Source: Burkholderiales bacterium
Lineage (GTDB): Bacteria; Pseudomonadota; Gammaproteobacteria; Burkholderiales; JAHFRG01
Direction of reading: 5' to 3'
Assembly (NCBI GenBank): GCA_035518095.1
Contig: DATIXX010000006.1
Coordinates: forward strand, 1 to 64,000
DNA length: 64,000 nucleotides
Position numbers and translations under genes: made by a program
Shown: positions 16,527 to 25,600 of the stretch, piece after piece
Numbering within the stretch: position 1 is the stretch's first letter
Layout: the number at the start of each line of letters is the position of its first letter
The notes under the pieces: model-generated
Databases searched by the model: none
What the model was told of the DNA's origin: nothing
What the model saw: only the letters and a program-made list of their open reading frames with translations

Positions 16527-18122
16527 TTGCAGCGCTTTGACGTAGTCATTATCGGTAGCGGGCTTGCCGGTCTCACGGCGGCGCTCAATCTTGCGGACCG
16601 CAAAAAAATCGGGCTGGTCACCAAAAAAGACCTCATCGCCGGGGCGAGCGATTGGGCGCAGGGCGGAATTGCCGCGGTCTTGGGGAACGATGACTCGGTT
16701 GAAGAGCATATACAGGACACCTTGACTGCGGGCGCTGGACTTTGCGATGAGGCAATGACCCGCTACGTCGTTGAGCGGGGCCGTAATAGCGTGCAATGGC
16801 TTATCGAACAGGGAGTGCAGTTTACACCCGACAAAAAAAGCAACAGCGGCTATCACCTTACCCGGGAAGGCGGCCACAGTCACCGTAGGGTAATTCATGC
16901 TGCTGACGCTACCGGACACGCGGTGCAAACGACTCTCGAAGCAAAAATAAAGGCCCATCCCAACATCAGTGTGTTTGAGCACCATATCGCTGTGGACGTC
17001 ATTTACGGCAGAAAAATCGGCCTTCCGGACGATCGGTGTTATGGTATCTATGTTCTGGACCGCCGCGCCGATAAGGTTAAAACCATCGCCGCAGATCATA
17101 CCGTGCTGGCGACCGGGGGAGCGGGCAAAGTTTACCTTTACACGACCAACCCGGATACTTCTAGCGGAGACGGCATCGCCATGGGCTGGCGTGCGGGCTG
17201 CCGGATTGCCAACATGGAATTCATTCAGTTCCACCCGACCTGTCTTTACCATCCGCATGCCAAGTCATTTCTTATTTCCGAGGCAGTGCGCGGTGAAGGC
17301 GGAGTTTTACGCCTGCCTGACGGCACTCGCTTCATGCCCGCACATGATCGGCGCGCAGAGCTTGCGCCACGGGACATCGTAGCGCGCGCAATAGACTTCG
17401 AAATGAAAAAACGCGGGTTAGATTGCGTCTACCTCGATATTTCACACAAGCCTGCAAGTTTTATCCTCGAACATTTCCCGACTATTCACGCGCGTTGCAA
17501 GGAGCTAGGCATTGATATGACCCGCGAACCCATTCCGGTCGTGCCCGCTGCCCATTATATGTGCGGCGGAGTCGTTGCTGACCGCCACGGACGCACCGAT
17601 TTGCCCGGTCTGTATGCGGTTGGAGAGACCGCTTATACCGGGTTGCACGGCGCCAATCGCCTCGCTAGCAATTCACTTCTGGAATGTCTGGTGTTAGGTC
17701 AAGCCGTGGCGCAGGATATCCTGAGTCAAGCCGGGAAACCGCGCGTCAGCCTGCCTGAATGGGACGAAAGCCGGGTGACCGACGCCGACGAGGTAATTGT
17801 GATTTCCCATAACTGGGAGGAGCTTCGTCGATTTATGTGGGACTATGTGGGCATAGTGCGCACCACTAAACGGCTGGAACGGGCGCAACACCGCATCCGG
17901 TTGTTGCATGAAGAAATCAACGAATATTATGCCAATTTCCGGGTGAGCGGCGATTTGCTGGAACTGCGCAACCTGGTGATGACCGCTGACCTCATCGTTC
18001 AAAGTGCCTTGTTGCGTCATGAAAGCCGCGGTCTGCATTTCAGCCGCGATTACCCAGATCTCCTCGCTGAAGCGCGCAATACCGTGCTGCAGCAAAAGAT
18101 CGAGGCCATCAGCCCGGCGTGA
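16527..18122 (+). CDS. nadB: L-aspartate oxidase
   Basis: FAD enzyme that oxidises L-aspartate to iminoaspartate, the first step of de novo NAD synthesis with NadA. The FAD Rossmann motif [17 protein letters not shown] lies at the very N-terminus. [16 protein letters not shown], the active-site region with GMxxx-like [25 protein letters not shown] (split in the protein near residue 370) and a C-terminal three-helix domain follow. The TTG at 16527 is chosen because GAGGAG lies 5 bases before it, giving 531 residues ([10 protein letters not shown]). An ATG at 16494 would add 11 residues. Longer extension into the rpoE region is rejected. nadA and nadC are not in the window. Confidence 0.95.
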   Translation: MQRFDVVIIGSGLAGLTAALNLADRKKIGLVTKKDLIAGASDWAQGGIAAVLGNDDSVEEHIQDTLTAGAGLCDEAMTRYVVERGRNSVQWLIEQGVQFTPDKKSNSGYHLTREGGHSHRRVIHAADATGHAVQTTLEAKIKAHPNISVFEHHIAVDVIYGRKIGLPDDRCYGIYVLDRRADKVKTIAADHTVLATGGAGKVYLYTTNPDTSSGDGIAMGWRAGCRIANMEFIQFHPTCLYHPHAKSFLISEAVRGEGGVLRLPDGTRFMPAHDRRAELAPRDIVARAIDFEMKKRGLDCVYLDISHKPASFILEHFPTIHARCKELGIDMTREPIPVVPAAHYMCGGVVADRHGRTDLPGLYAVGETAYTGLHGANRLASNSLLECLVLGQAVAQDILSQAGKPRVSLPEWDESRVTDADEVIVISHNWEELRRFMWDYVGIVRTTKRLERAQHRIRLLHEEINEYYANFRVSGDLLELRNLVMTADLIVQSALLRHESRGLHFSRDYPDLLAEARNTVLQQKIEAISPA

Positions 18123-18126
18123 AGAG

Positions 18127-18567
18127 CTATCTAGGTGCAAGCAACTTTGTCTTGAGTTTCCAGCGCAGCAAAACACGGAGTTTGCGGAAGTCTTCGCCAT
18201 CTACCGCGTCTGGAAGAATCACCACATGCCGCGCCAGGCGCTTTTCTTTAACTTTAACATTCAATACCGTAAGCGAAGCAGACACATAACTTGTAGGCAG
18301 CACCATGCAATCCAAGTGCTCTCCCCTGCGCGTTTGCGCGACGCCTCTGCCGTCTTCCTTGATTTCAAGCGCGATGATTGAATTGGCTCCGGCCAGCCAC
18401 GCGGTGCGTCTGAAATAAAACACAAAACTCATGAAAAACAATGGGATGGTTACGAAGTTCAACGATGTCGGCACAGGCAGGGCGAGAACCGACCCGATTG
18501 CAAGCGCATGGACTAATGCAAGCAGCAAAGCCAAACTTAAAGAAGGTTTAAAGCGTATGTATAGCAT
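18127..18567 (-). CDS. ygfX: YgfX-like small membrane protein
   Basis: A 146-residue protein with two adjacent transmembrane segments (about residues 10-30 and 36-55) followed by a soluble domain ending in the YgfX-typical pattern EDFRKLRVLLRWK. In E. coli YgfX (also called CptA) is encoded with SdhE and was described as a toxin that affects the cytoskeleton. That role is not secure, and no sdhE lies next to this gene. It is convergent with nadB with only 4 bases between the stops, a common position beside nadB-rpoE. Assignment rests on pattern and context. Confidence 0.75.
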   Translation of the reverse strand: MLYIRFKPSLSLALLLALVHALAIGSVLALPVPTSLNFVTIPLFFMSFVFYFRRTAWLAGANSIIALEIKEDGRGVAQTRRGEHLDCMVLPTSYVSASLTVLNVKVKEKRLARHVVILPDAVDGEDFRKLRVLLRWKLKTKLLAPR

Positions 18568-18629
18568 TTAGTTTTGTCGTAGCCTCTCCTGCATCGGGCA
18601 CCCGCTACACCATCAATCTTTTCCTCAAA

Positions 18630-18658
18630 TTGTAATAAGCGCGCAAATCGTATATTTT
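18630..18658 (+). promoter_or_regulatory. Possible ppsR promoter
   Basis: TTGTAA (18630-18635) and TATTTT (18653-18658) have a 17-base spacer. A transcript would begin near 18665, only a few bases before the first in-frame ATG (18668). This favours the second ATG at 18689 as the ppsR start. Confidence 0.4.
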
Positions 18659-18688
18659 ACTTTTTGCATGTTTTCGACCGGAACAACG

Positions 18689-19513
18689 ATGCAAAATAAG
18701 CGCACGGCTTTTTTCATTTCCGACCGCACCGGCATTACTGTGGAGATGCTCGGGCACAGTCTGCTCACGCAGTTTGATGGCGTCGAGTTTAAACAAGTCA
18801 CCATACCTTTCGTGGATACGGTGGAAAAAGCCGCAGAGGTCGCGAACCAGATCAATCAGGTTGCCCTCGCCGAAGGCAGTTGCCCGTTGGTCTTCAGCAC
18901 ACTGGTCAACCCTGAAATCAGCGCCATGGTCGCGGCCGCAAACGCGCTGTTCATGGACTTTTTCCAGGTATTTACCGACCCCTTGGAAAGCGAACTCGGC
19001 GTCAAATCCTCGCACGTGATTGGCCGTTCGCATAGTTTCAGCAACAGCTACGGGTACCAGGCACGGATCGAAGCCGTTAACTATGCCCTGCGACACGACG
19101 ACGGTGTGTCGACGCGCGATTTAAACCAGGCGGACGTGATTTTGATAGGTGTTTCGCGCTGTGGAAAGACTCCCACGTGCCTGTACCTGGCCTTGTTGTT
19201 CGGCGTTCGTGCTGCCAATTATCCGTTATTGCCGGAGGATTTCAGTTCGATGACACTGCCGCCTCAACTTAAGCCGTTGCGCAATAAACTATACGGACTG
19301 TCCATTAATCCGGACCGTCTTCAGCACATTCGCAATGAACGTAAACCGGGCAGCCGCTATGCAACACTCGCCAACTGTCAGTTTGAAGTCAGGGAAGCAG
19401 AAGCGCTAATGCATCAGGAAGGAATTAACTATATCGATACCACCACCAAATCCATCGAAGAAATTGCCACAACAATTTTGCACAAGGCAAATCTGGAACG
19501 GCACATCTACTAG
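18689..19513 (+). CDS. ppsR: Phosphoenolpyruvate synthase regulatory protein
   Basis: Bifunctional ADP-dependent kinase and pyrophosphorylase that inactivates and reactivates PEP synthase by threonine phosphorylation. The 274-residue protein (from the second ATG, MQNKRTAFFISDRTGITVE) has the DUF299 N-terminal signature FFISDRTGITVEMLGHSLL and the P-loop GVSRCGKTPTCLYLA at about residue 150. RYATLANCQFEVREAEAL lies near the C-terminus. The target gene ppsA, often divergent from ppsR, is not adjacent here. ygfX occupies that side. The stop overlaps the stop of the convergent methyltransferase gene by 3 bases. Confidence 0.93.
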   Translation: MQNKRTAFFISDRTGITVEMLGHSLLTQFDGVEFKQVTIPFVDTVEKAAEVANQINQVALAEGSCPLVFSTLVNPEISAMVAAANALFMDFFQVFTDPLESELGVKSSHVIGRSHSFSNSYGYQARIEAVNYALRHDDGVSTRDLNQADVILIGVSRCGKTPTCLYLALLFGVRAANYPLLPEDFSSMTLPPQLKPLRNKLYGLSINPDRLQHIRNERKPGSRYATLANCQFEVREAEALMHQEGINYIDTTTKSIEEIATTILHKANLERHIY

Positions 19514-20304
19514 TTTCGGTCAGCGTTAGTTTTTTCCTGCCTGATTTTTTCAAACAGGCAAATCGCCGCGGCCGCTGCGGTGTTTAACGATTCCATTTTT
19601 CCCGGCATCGGTATCATGACGCGCTCGTCGGCAGATTTCAGCAATGACGGCGACACCCCCGCTCCCTCATTACCGAAGATAAAAGCAACTGGCCCGCAGC
19701 AGTCCGTTTCATACAATGTTTTTTTTGCATCCGGATCGGTGGCAATGATTTTTCCGTTGAAATGCCTTACCACCGCCGAAAGATCGCTGTTTTCGAAAAT
19801 CGGCAACTTAAAGTGAGCGCCCATTGCCGCGCGCAGCGTTTTTGGCGACCAGGCAAACGCACAGTCTTTCGAAAGAAAGGCGCAATCTGCGCCGGCCGCC
19901 GCCGCCGAGCGCAGTATCGAGCCCAAGTTCCCGGTGTCCTGGATGTCTTCCAGTAGCACGCCGAACTGGGATTTTTCCGGCTGCATTTTTGATGCCGGAA
20001 TATTGGCGATGGCGAGTATTCCGGCTGGGGAGGAAACTGGGGAAAGTTCATTGAACAGGGAATCGGGCAGCTGAAGCGAATTGAGAACGGGCAAGCGTTG
20101 CAGCAAACCCTGTATTTCATTGCGCTGCATGCCGCTTGCGCTAACGGCTACCATTTCAGGCGCGCCAAACATGGAACAATAAGCCGAAACCAGATGGACA
20201 CCATCGAGAACAGCTTTACCGGTCTTTTTTCTCGCCCTTGACGAATGCGCGAGCCTCAGAAGCGACCTGAAAAGCGCATTTTTGCGCGACGAAATATGTT
20301 TCAC
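19510..20304 (-). CDS. TrmH/SpoU-family RNA 2'-O-methyltransferase
   Basis: SPOUT-class enzyme that methylates a ribose in rRNA or tRNA using S-adenosylmethionine. The 264-residue protein has an N-terminal substrate-binding domain, then the three SPOUT motifs: IQDTGNLGSILRSAAAAG (motif 1, about residues 138-155), FGNEGAGVS (motif 2) and IPMPGKMESLNTAAAAAI (motif 3, near the C-terminus), which form the trefoil knot. The exact target is not shown; relatives next to rnhB and ppsR in betaproteobacteria are annotated as 23S rRNA methyltransferases. It follows senA by 14 bases on the same strand, so it may be read from the senA promoter. Confidence 0.9.
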   Translation of the reverse strand: MKHISSRKNALFRSLLRLAHSSRARKKTGKAVLDGVHLVSAYCSMFGAPEMVAVSASGMQRNEIQGLLQRLPVLNSLQLPDSLFNELSPVSSPAGILAIANIPASKMQPEKSQFGVLLEDIQDTGNLGSILRSAAAAGADCAFLSKDCAFAWSPKTLRAAMGAHFKLPIFENSDLSAVVRHFNGKIIATDPDAKKTLYETDCCGPVAFIFGNEGAGVSPSLLKSADERVMIPMPGKMESLNTAAAAAICLFEKIRQEKTNADRN

Positions 20305-20318
20305 GGGCCGGTTATTAT

Positions 20319-21620
20319 CTAGGCCTCGATAGCGCAGGTACGAAAGCCGCTAAACACGTCGCGCCGATCGGGAGTGTAGAAATTGCGCCAGCTGTTGCGC
20401 AGCAGCCTCGCCCGTGTCGCGAAACACCCTCCGCGCAACACTTTATGATTGCCAAACCATGGCAACGAATACTCCGCGTATGGGTCCGCTACGAACCCCG
20501 GATAGGGAAGGAACCAGTCCGCGGTCCATTCCCAGACATTACCCAACATCTGCCTAACGCCCCATGCGCTGTCGCCTTCAGGCATCGCGCCGACGGGGAC
20601 GCTGCCCGCGATAACGCCATCCAAATTGGCGTGCTTCGTCGTAGGTGGTTCGGATCCCCAGGGATAGCGCCGCTTGACCTCTATCTTGCCTGGCACCGTT
20701 GCAGCCGCCATTTCCCATTCCGCCTCGCTGGGTAGGCGCCGCCCGGCCCAGCGGCAATACGCCTCCGCCTCAAACCAGTTGACGTGAATCACAGCGCTAC
20801 TACCTGGCAACGGCACCCGTTCGTTGAACTGCCGCAACAACCAGTTACCTTCTTCCTTTACCCAGTACGGGGGCGCCTCGGCACGTGCGCTTTGCCTCCA
20901 CTGCCAGCCTAGTTCGGACCAGAGTTCGCGGCGCCTGTAGCCTTTGTCCTCAATAAACTCGAGGAATTCGCCGTTGCTGACTGCAGTACGCGATATGCGG
21001 AACGGTTCAATCTCAATTTCATGCGCCCATTTTTCGTTATCGAATACAAATCCATCCTGCCGCGTAGCGCCCAGCATCATGGGTCCTCCGCAAACAGCTA
21101 CATCTTTAGCATCAGCGTCTAATAAATTGACTGAACTCCCGAGACCGGCGAACCCGGGCCTGGCATATCCTAGAGTTTGCCGGGTGTAGAAGAGCGCTTC
21201 GCCGTGCATGTCCTCATGGTATAGCGCGAGCCGCGCGAAATAGTCGAGCTCGTCTTCTCCGCACTCGGATTTTTCCAGAACGCGCTGCAATACTTCTTCC
21301 AAATATGCCAGCGTGTGATCCGGGTTGGGCAGCGGAAGATCCCATCGGATGTCGTGCGCGACCGCGCCCGAATCGTAAAGCCGATCCGCATCCGGCATGA
21401 TGGACGGTGCCAATGCGGCCGAGCCCCTGTAACGCAGGCACCAGCGTTCCTGGAACCAGCCGATGTGTCCCAGCTCCCACAATGGAGGGTTGACAATGGC
21501 CAGCCTGGGCCCGAACCACTGCACGCCTTGGAGATCACTGATCAAAGCCAAGGTACGCGTTCTAGCGTCTAGCAGTTGCTTGCCGAGACCCGTCTCACGA
21601 AGACATAATGGCGCGTTCAT
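20319..21620 (-). CDS. senA: SenA-like selenoneine synthase (EgtB superfamily)
   Basis: Nonheme iron enzyme predicted to join a selenosugar to hercynine oxidatively, giving a selenoxide precursor of selenoneine; the related EgtB does the sulfur version for ergothioneine. The 433-residue protein has a DinB-like N-terminal domain with iron ligands H52 (ELGHIGWFQE), H135 and H139 (YHEDMHGE). The C-terminal formylglycine-enzyme-like domain has HVNWFEAEAYCRWAGRRLPSE and MLGNVWEWTADWF as split motifs, ending GFRTC. Sequence alone would also allow EgtB. The SenA call comes mainly from the divergent neighbour senB. No egtD or senC/selD is in the window. Confidence 0.82.
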   Translation of the reverse strand: MNAPLCLRETGLGKQLLDARTRTLALISDLQGVQWFGPRLAIVNPPLWELGHIGWFQERWCLRYRGSAALAPSIMPDADRLYDSGAVAHDIRWDLPLPNPDHTLAYLEEVLQRVLEKSECGEDELDYFARLALYHEDMHGEALFYTRQTLGYARPGFAGLGSSVNLLDADAKDVAVCGGPMMLGATRQDGFVFDNEKWAHEIEIEPFRISRTAVSNGEFLEFIEDKGYRRRELWSELGWQWRQSARAEAPPYWVKEEGNWLLRQFNERVPLPGSSAVIHVNWFEAEAYCRWAGRRLPSEAEWEMAAATVPGKIEVKRRYPWGSEPPTTKHANLDGVIAGSVPVGAMPEGDSAWGVRQMLGNVWEWTADWFLPYPGFVADPYAEYSLPWFGNHKVLRGGCFATRARLLRNSWRNFYTPDRRDVFSGFRTCAIEA

Positions 21621-21625
21621 TTAAT

Positions 21626-21650
21626 CCGGGCATTGTGAAAACAATCCCGG
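21626..21650. promoter_or_regulatory. Dyad in the senA/senB divergent intergenic region
   Basis: CCGGG-C-ATTGT-GAAA-ACAAT-CCCGG forms a nearly perfect inverted repeat, with one bulged base, that fills about half of the 54-base gap between the two divergent start codons. A GATAAT on the reverse strand (21658-21653), which could be the senA -10, lies just beside it, so a bound regulator could block both genes. It could also be an mRNA hairpin in the senA leader. No regulator gene is adjacent. Confidence 0.5.
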
Positions 21651-21674
21651 TTATTATCGCAAGTTCACTCGCTG

Positions 21675-22643
21675 ATGAACATCGTCATCGTTACGCCTGC
21701 GGCGGCGCCCACTCTGAGCGGGAACCTTAATACGGCGCAGAGATGGGCTCGTTTGCTGAAGCATATCGGCCATCAGGTCGAGATTGAATCCGAATGGGAT
21801 GGCGCTCCTGCAGACTTGATGATCGCTCTGCACGCAGGCAAGAGCTACGGCTCAATCCAGCGCTTTGCCACCCTGGTACCGCGGCGGCCTTTGATTGTCT
21901 GTCTCACCGGCACTGATTTGTACCGCGATTTAAGGACCGATTCATCGGCGCAGAATTCGCTGGAGTTGGCAACACGTCTGGTCGTGCTGCAGGAAATGGC
22001 GTTAAAGGAACTGCCGGCCGACATGCGGCACAAAACGCATGTCATTTATCAGTCGGCAAAACCAATTCCACCCGTGGCGCCGTTAAAAAGCCAATTTGAA
22101 ATTTCCGTAATTGGCCATTTGCGCGAGGAGAAGGATCCCTTCCGTTGCGCAATGGCATTGCGCTATTTGCCCCCTACCTCCCGCATTCGGGTTTGCCATA
22201 TGGGCCGGGCAATGAGTGCTGAAATGAATGATCAGGCTCGCCAGTGGATGGCGCGCGAACCACGTTACCGCTGGACAGGCGAAATCCAGCATCGCGAGGT
22301 GCGCAGGCGGCTTGCGCGCAGTCGCGCCATGGTCATAAGTTCGCTTATGGAGGGCGGCGCCAATGTCATTTCAGAAGCGCTGGTAACAAACGTGCCGGTG
22401 ATCGCATCGCGAGTTCCGGGCAACATCGGCATGCTGGGTGAAAAATATAACGGATACTTTACGGCCGGGGATGAGCGTGAGCTTGCTGCGCTTTTGCTAT
22501 GGCTGGAAAGCAATCACGACTTTCGGACTGCGCTCAAAAACCAGTGCCGGAAGCGCGTGCCGCTCGTTCTAGAAAAATGCGAGTCGAAAGGTCTCGAAGC
22601 GTTGCTTGCAGATATCAAGCGGCAACGGCCGGGCCAAGCGTAG
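21675..22643 (+). CDS. senB: SenB-like selenosugar synthase (TIGR04348-type glycosyltransferase)
   Basis: GT-B glycosyltransferase-like enzyme. SenB of Variovorax makes a selenosugar from UDP-N-acetylglucosamine and selenophosphate, which SenA then uses. The 322-residue protein has the family pattern NTAQRWARLLKHIGH at the N-terminus (about residues 19-33), WDGAPADLMIALHAGKS, VCLTGTDLYRDL and TRLVVLQEMALKELP. In the C-terminal domain ISVIGHLREEKDPF and SSLMEGGANVISEAL form the donor-binding part. Its 3' end overlaps the convergent CopD-like gene by 29 bases. Pairing with the EgtB-type gene is what separates this from an ordinary glycosyltransferase. Confidence 0.85.
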   Translation: MNIVIVTPAAAPTLSGNLNTAQRWARLLKHIGHQVEIESEWDGAPADLMIALHAGKSYGSIQRFATLVPRRPLIVCLTGTDLYRDLRTDSSAQNSLELATRLVVLQEMALKELPADMRHKTHVIYQSAKPIPPVAPLKSQFEISVIGHLREEKDPFRCAMALRYLPPTSRIRVCHMGRAMSAEMNDQARQWMAREPRYRWTGEIQHREVRRRLARSRAMVISSLMEGGANVISEALVTNVPVIASRVPGNIGMLGEKYNGYFTAGDERELAALLLWLESNHDFRTALKNQCRKRVPLVLEKCESKGLEALLADIKRQRPGQA

Positions 22644-23070
22644 CGACCGCGATATTAATCAGGCCCAAGATCAAATTGGCGGCAACCAGTAGGCGAATCT
22701 GGTTCAGCGCCGCGCCTGCCGTGGCCCAATCCTGGTCTGCTATTGAACGCCGCAGCCGTCGGAACGGCGCGAAATACACGTGTACGAAAATTAGTATCAT
22801 GAGAAATCCAGTGAGCATCATCGCGTAGGCGTAGCCTGGCACGCTTACGTTGCCCAGTTGCCGCATCATGTATAAACCGCTGCCGAGTATAGACGCAACT
22901 GCCAGCCACACCCAGGAAAAGAAGCGCCTCAGTACCGCCAACCAAAGTTTGAGCCTTTGGGGCGGCTCGAGCTCCTGCGCAGCGGCGGGCCGCAGCGCTA
23001 AGTAGGCGAAAAACATTCCGCCCACCCAAATCACAATCCCGAAAACATGTAAAAGTTTGGCAACGCCCAT
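22615..23070 (-). CDS. CopD-like four-helix membrane protein
   Basis: A 151-residue integral membrane protein with four hydrophobic segments (about residues 5-25, 50-67, 82-102 and 126-149). The N-terminal pattern KLLHVFGIVIWVGGMFFAYL is typical of the CopD family and of related uncharacterised inner-membrane proteins. CopD takes part in copper uptake in some bacteria, but the short form here lacks other Cop neighbours, so a copper role is not supported. It starts 3 bases after the rnhB stop and its 3' end overlaps senB. Confidence 0.72.
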   Translation of the reverse strand: MGVAKLLHVFGIVIWVGGMFFAYLALRPAAAQELEPPQRLKLWLAVLRRFFSWVWLAVASILGSGLYMMRQLGNVSVPGYAYAMMLTGFLMILIFVHVYFAPFRRLRRSIADQDWATAGAALNQIRLLVAANLILGLINIAVATLGPAVAA

Positions 23071-23073
23071 GTG

Positions 23074-23652
23074 TTACCTGCACGCTTTGAGAAATAGCTT
23101 TACCGGCGCAAAACTGCGGCGGTGTATTTGACATGCACCGTATATTTGCAACGCGGCAAGATGCTGCAGAGTCGGGTAACCTTTGTGCCGGTCGAAACCA
23201 TATTGCGGAAAATGCCAGTGTAGCGCAAGCATTTCCGCATCGCGCGCTGTTTTGGCCAGAATCGAAGCCGCCATGATCTCCGGAATTTTACAGTCTCCCT
23301 TGACGACGGCACGTGTCGGGTAACCGAGCGTTGGACAGTGCAGCCCGTCCACCAACACGACTGCGGGTTGCAGCGCAAGACTCTCCACGGCGCGCTTCAT
23401 TGCGAGTAGGCTCGCCTGGAGAATGTTTATCCGGTCGATCTCGTCCACGCTCGCCGAGGCGACTGCCCAGGCCAGCGCGCAGGATTTGATTTCCGAGGCG
23501 AGTTGTTCGCGTCGCACCGCGCTCAATTGCTTGGAATCGGCCAGGCCGAATATTTTGTTACCGGGGTTGAGCATAACGCAGGCGGCGTATACGGGACCAG
23601 CAAGCGGTCCCCGTCCGGCCTCATCCACCCCGCAAATCGGCCGTCGAATCAC
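23074..23652 (-). CDS. rnhB: Ribonuclease HII
   Basis: Removes ribonucleotides misincorporated in DNA and cleaves RNA-DNA hybrids. The 192-residue protein has [17 protein letters not shown] at the N-terminus with the metal ligands Asp and Glu of [18 protein letters not shown] (Asp) in the middle, and [14 protein letters not shown] followed by [11 protein letters not shown]. Because DEAGRG lies within ten residues of the start, the 32-base overlap with the end of lpxB is real and not a start-choice artefact. It closes the lpx cluster as in many proteobacteria. Confidence 0.96.
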   Translation of the reverse strand: MIRRPICGVDEAGRGPLAGPVYAACVMLNPGNKIFGLADSKQLSAVRREQLASEIKSCALAWAVASASVDEIDRINILQASLLAMKRAVESLALQPAVVLVDGLHCPTLGYPTRAVVKGDCKIPEIMAASILAKTARDAEMLALHWHFPQYGFDRHKGYPTLQHLAALQIYGACQIHRRSFAPVKLFLKACR

Positions 23653-24823
23653 AAATTACCCCTTGCTTTTCCAGATACGGCATTATGGCTTGCGCTAAAC
23701 GCAGCGCAGTGTCCTGTTTAAGCTTGGCATGAATTGCTGTGAATTTCCGGCGCAACCGATCGATTATCGTCTGGTCCGCGATCAGATTGAGGAGCGCTTG
23801 TGCCAGATTAGCAGGGGTTGCGTCGTCTTGCAGAATTTCAGGAACGATAAATTCGCCGGCCAGGATATTTGGCAGACCGACATAGGGCAAGTAATATCTG
23901 TTCTTGACTATGCGAAAGCTAAGGTCATTGGCCTTGTAGGTGATGACCATTGGACACTTGAGAAGTAACGCTTCAAGGGTCGCTGTTCCCGAAGCAATTA
24001 GCGCAACGTCGGCTACTTTTAGCGCGCTGTGCGTGTGCCCAAATAATACGGTAAGCGGTAAATCCTGCGCATTGTTCCGGTATAAGGCGATCTGAAACTG
24101 GTCGCGCGTTTCACGGCTATCCAGGGGCACCAGAAAATGCGCGCCGGCCTGCTCTTGCAATACACGCTTCGCGGTTTCAATAAAAGTATCCGCCATGTAA
24201 TGTAACTCGTTTACCCGGCTGCCCGGTAATAGGGCGAAGACTTTCGCGTTCGCCGGCACTCGCATTTGCTCGCGAGCCGCAACACGATCGGGCACGTCAG
24301 GCAGCATTTCAGCAAGCGGATGACCGACATAAGTCACAGGTATTCCCGCTTTTTCGTAAATCGGAGCCTCAAACGGAAATAGCGTGAGCATATGCGATAC
24401 TGCGCGCTTGATCTTATGAATGCGTTCGCCGCGCCATGCCCAGACAGAAGGGCTCACATAATGAATTGTGGGCACCCCGCGCTGTTTCAGTCTCTTCTCA
24501 AGGCCGAGGTTGAAATCTGGCGAGTCTATCCCGATCAAAATCTGCGGCCGGTGCAGCAGTAGGTAATTGCGCAATTTACGGCGGATCCAAATGATTTGCG
24601 GCAAGCGCGTTAAAATTTCGACATAACCATGGACGGCTAGTTTATCTATTGGAACCAGCGAATTTATTCCTGCCGCCAGCATCTTGGGTCCGCCGATGCC
24701 GATGAACTGCGCTTGAGGAAGAAAAGTTCTTAAGGCGCGGATAAGATGCCCGCCAAGCTGATCGCCGGATGCTTCAGTCGCAACTATGCCGATAACAATG
24801 CGCGGTTGATGCGCGGGATTCAT
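23621..24823 (-). CDS. lpxB: Lipid-A-disaccharide synthase
   Basis: Membrane-associated GT-B glycosyltransferase that joins UDP-2,3-diacylglucosamine and lipid X into the lipid A disaccharide. The 400-residue protein shows [12 protein letters not shown]-like [13 protein letters not shown] near residue 16, [35 protein letters not shown] and [21 protein letters not shown] in the C-terminal domain completes the set. The final 10 residues overlap rnhB. UDP-2,3-diacylglucosamine hydrolase (lpxH) is not in the window. Confidence 0.96.
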   Translation of the reverse strand: MNPAHQPRIVIGIVATEASGDQLGGHLIRALRTFLPQAQFIGIGGPKMLAAGINSLVPIDKLAVHGYVEILTRLPQIIWIRRKLRNYLLLHRPQILIGIDSPDFNLGLEKRLKQRGVPTIHYVSPSVWAWRGERIHKIKRAVSHMLTLFPFEAPIYEKAGIPVTYVGHPLAEMLPDVPDRVAAREQMRVPANAKVFALLPGSRVNELHYMADTFIETAKRVLQEQAGAHFLVPLDSRETRDQFQIALYRNNAQDLPLTVLFGHTHSALKVADVALIASGTATLEALLLKCPMVITYKANDLSFRIVKNRYYLPYVGLPNILAGEFIVPEILQDDATPANLAQALLNLIADQTIIDRLRRKFTAIHAKLKQDTALRLAQAIMPYLEKQGVICDSTADLRGG

Positions 24824-24829
24824 GAAATA

Positions 24830-25600
24830 TTAGCGAATTAGCCCGCGTTGGCTGTTCTCAAGAAATTCGACCAATACACGAAGTTCCGGGCATTGCTCTA
24901 CTTCCGCTGCTATTGCCTGTCTGGCTTCGTCCAACGCAAGCCCGGATTTGTACAGTGTCTTGTAAGCGCGCTTGATGCCAGATATTGCTTCTGCTCCGAA
25001 CCCGCGCCGTTTCAGTCCCTCAGAATTGATTCCATGGGGCCGGGCTGTGTTTCCCGACGCCGTAACGTACGGGGGAACGTCTTGTCTCACAATGCTGCCG
25101 GCTCCCAACATGCTGTGAGCTCCGATATGGCAGTATTGATGAATGCCCACAAACCCGCCGAGTACCGCGTAGTCGCCTACGTGAATGTGTCCCGCAAGAT
25201 GCACGTTATTGGCGAAGATAGTATGGCTGCCGATCTGACAATCGTGCGCCAAGTGCACGTAAGCCATAACCCAATTACCGTCGCCGACCCGCGTGATACC
25301 GACGTCCTGCACCGTGCCACGGTTAAACGTGCAGAACTCGCGAATGGTGTTGCCATTGCCGATTTCCAGCCAGGTTGCTTCCCCGCCATATTTCTTGTCT
25401 TGAGGCGCATCTCCAAGTGAGACAAACTGGTAGATCCGGTTATTGGATCCGATGCGTGACGGACCTAAAATCACCGCGTGCGGGCCAACCCAAGTGCCGG
25501 CGCCGATTTCAACTTTATCGCCGATGATGCTATACGCTCCCACCTCGACATCCGGCGCGAGTTTGGCTCCCGGGTGTATGATCGCAGTCGGGTGAATCAT
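24830..25600 (-). CDS. lpxA: UDP-N-acetylglucosamine O-acyltransferase
   Basis: First enzyme of lipid A synthesis; transfers 3-hydroxyacyl from ACP to UDP-GlcNAc. The ATG at 25600 overlaps the fabZ stop as ATGA and gives 256 residues starting [17 protein letters not shown]. Left-handed beta-helix hexapeptide repeats fill about residues 1-185, with the catalytic His region in [12 protein letters not shown] and a helical C-terminus. Six extra upstream residues in the longest frame are rejected. Confidence 0.96.
   Translation of the reverse strand: MIHPTAIIHPGAKLAPDVEVGAYSIIGDKVEIGAGTWVGPHAVILGPSRIGSNNRIYQFVSLGDAPQDKKYGGEATWLEIGNGNTIREFCTFNRGTVQDVGITRVGDGNWVMAYVHLAHDCQIGSHTIFANNVHLAGHIHVGDYAVLGGFVGIHQYCHIGAHSMLGAGSIVRQDVPPYVTASGNTARPHGINSEGLKRRGFGAEAISGIKRAYKTLYKSGLALDEARQAIAAEVEQCPELRVLVEFLENSQRGLIR

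Noticed and set aside
16473-17258. 261-residue open frame on the reverse strand
   Set aside because: Antisense shadow of nadB; nadB has FAD and active-site motifs in the other frame.
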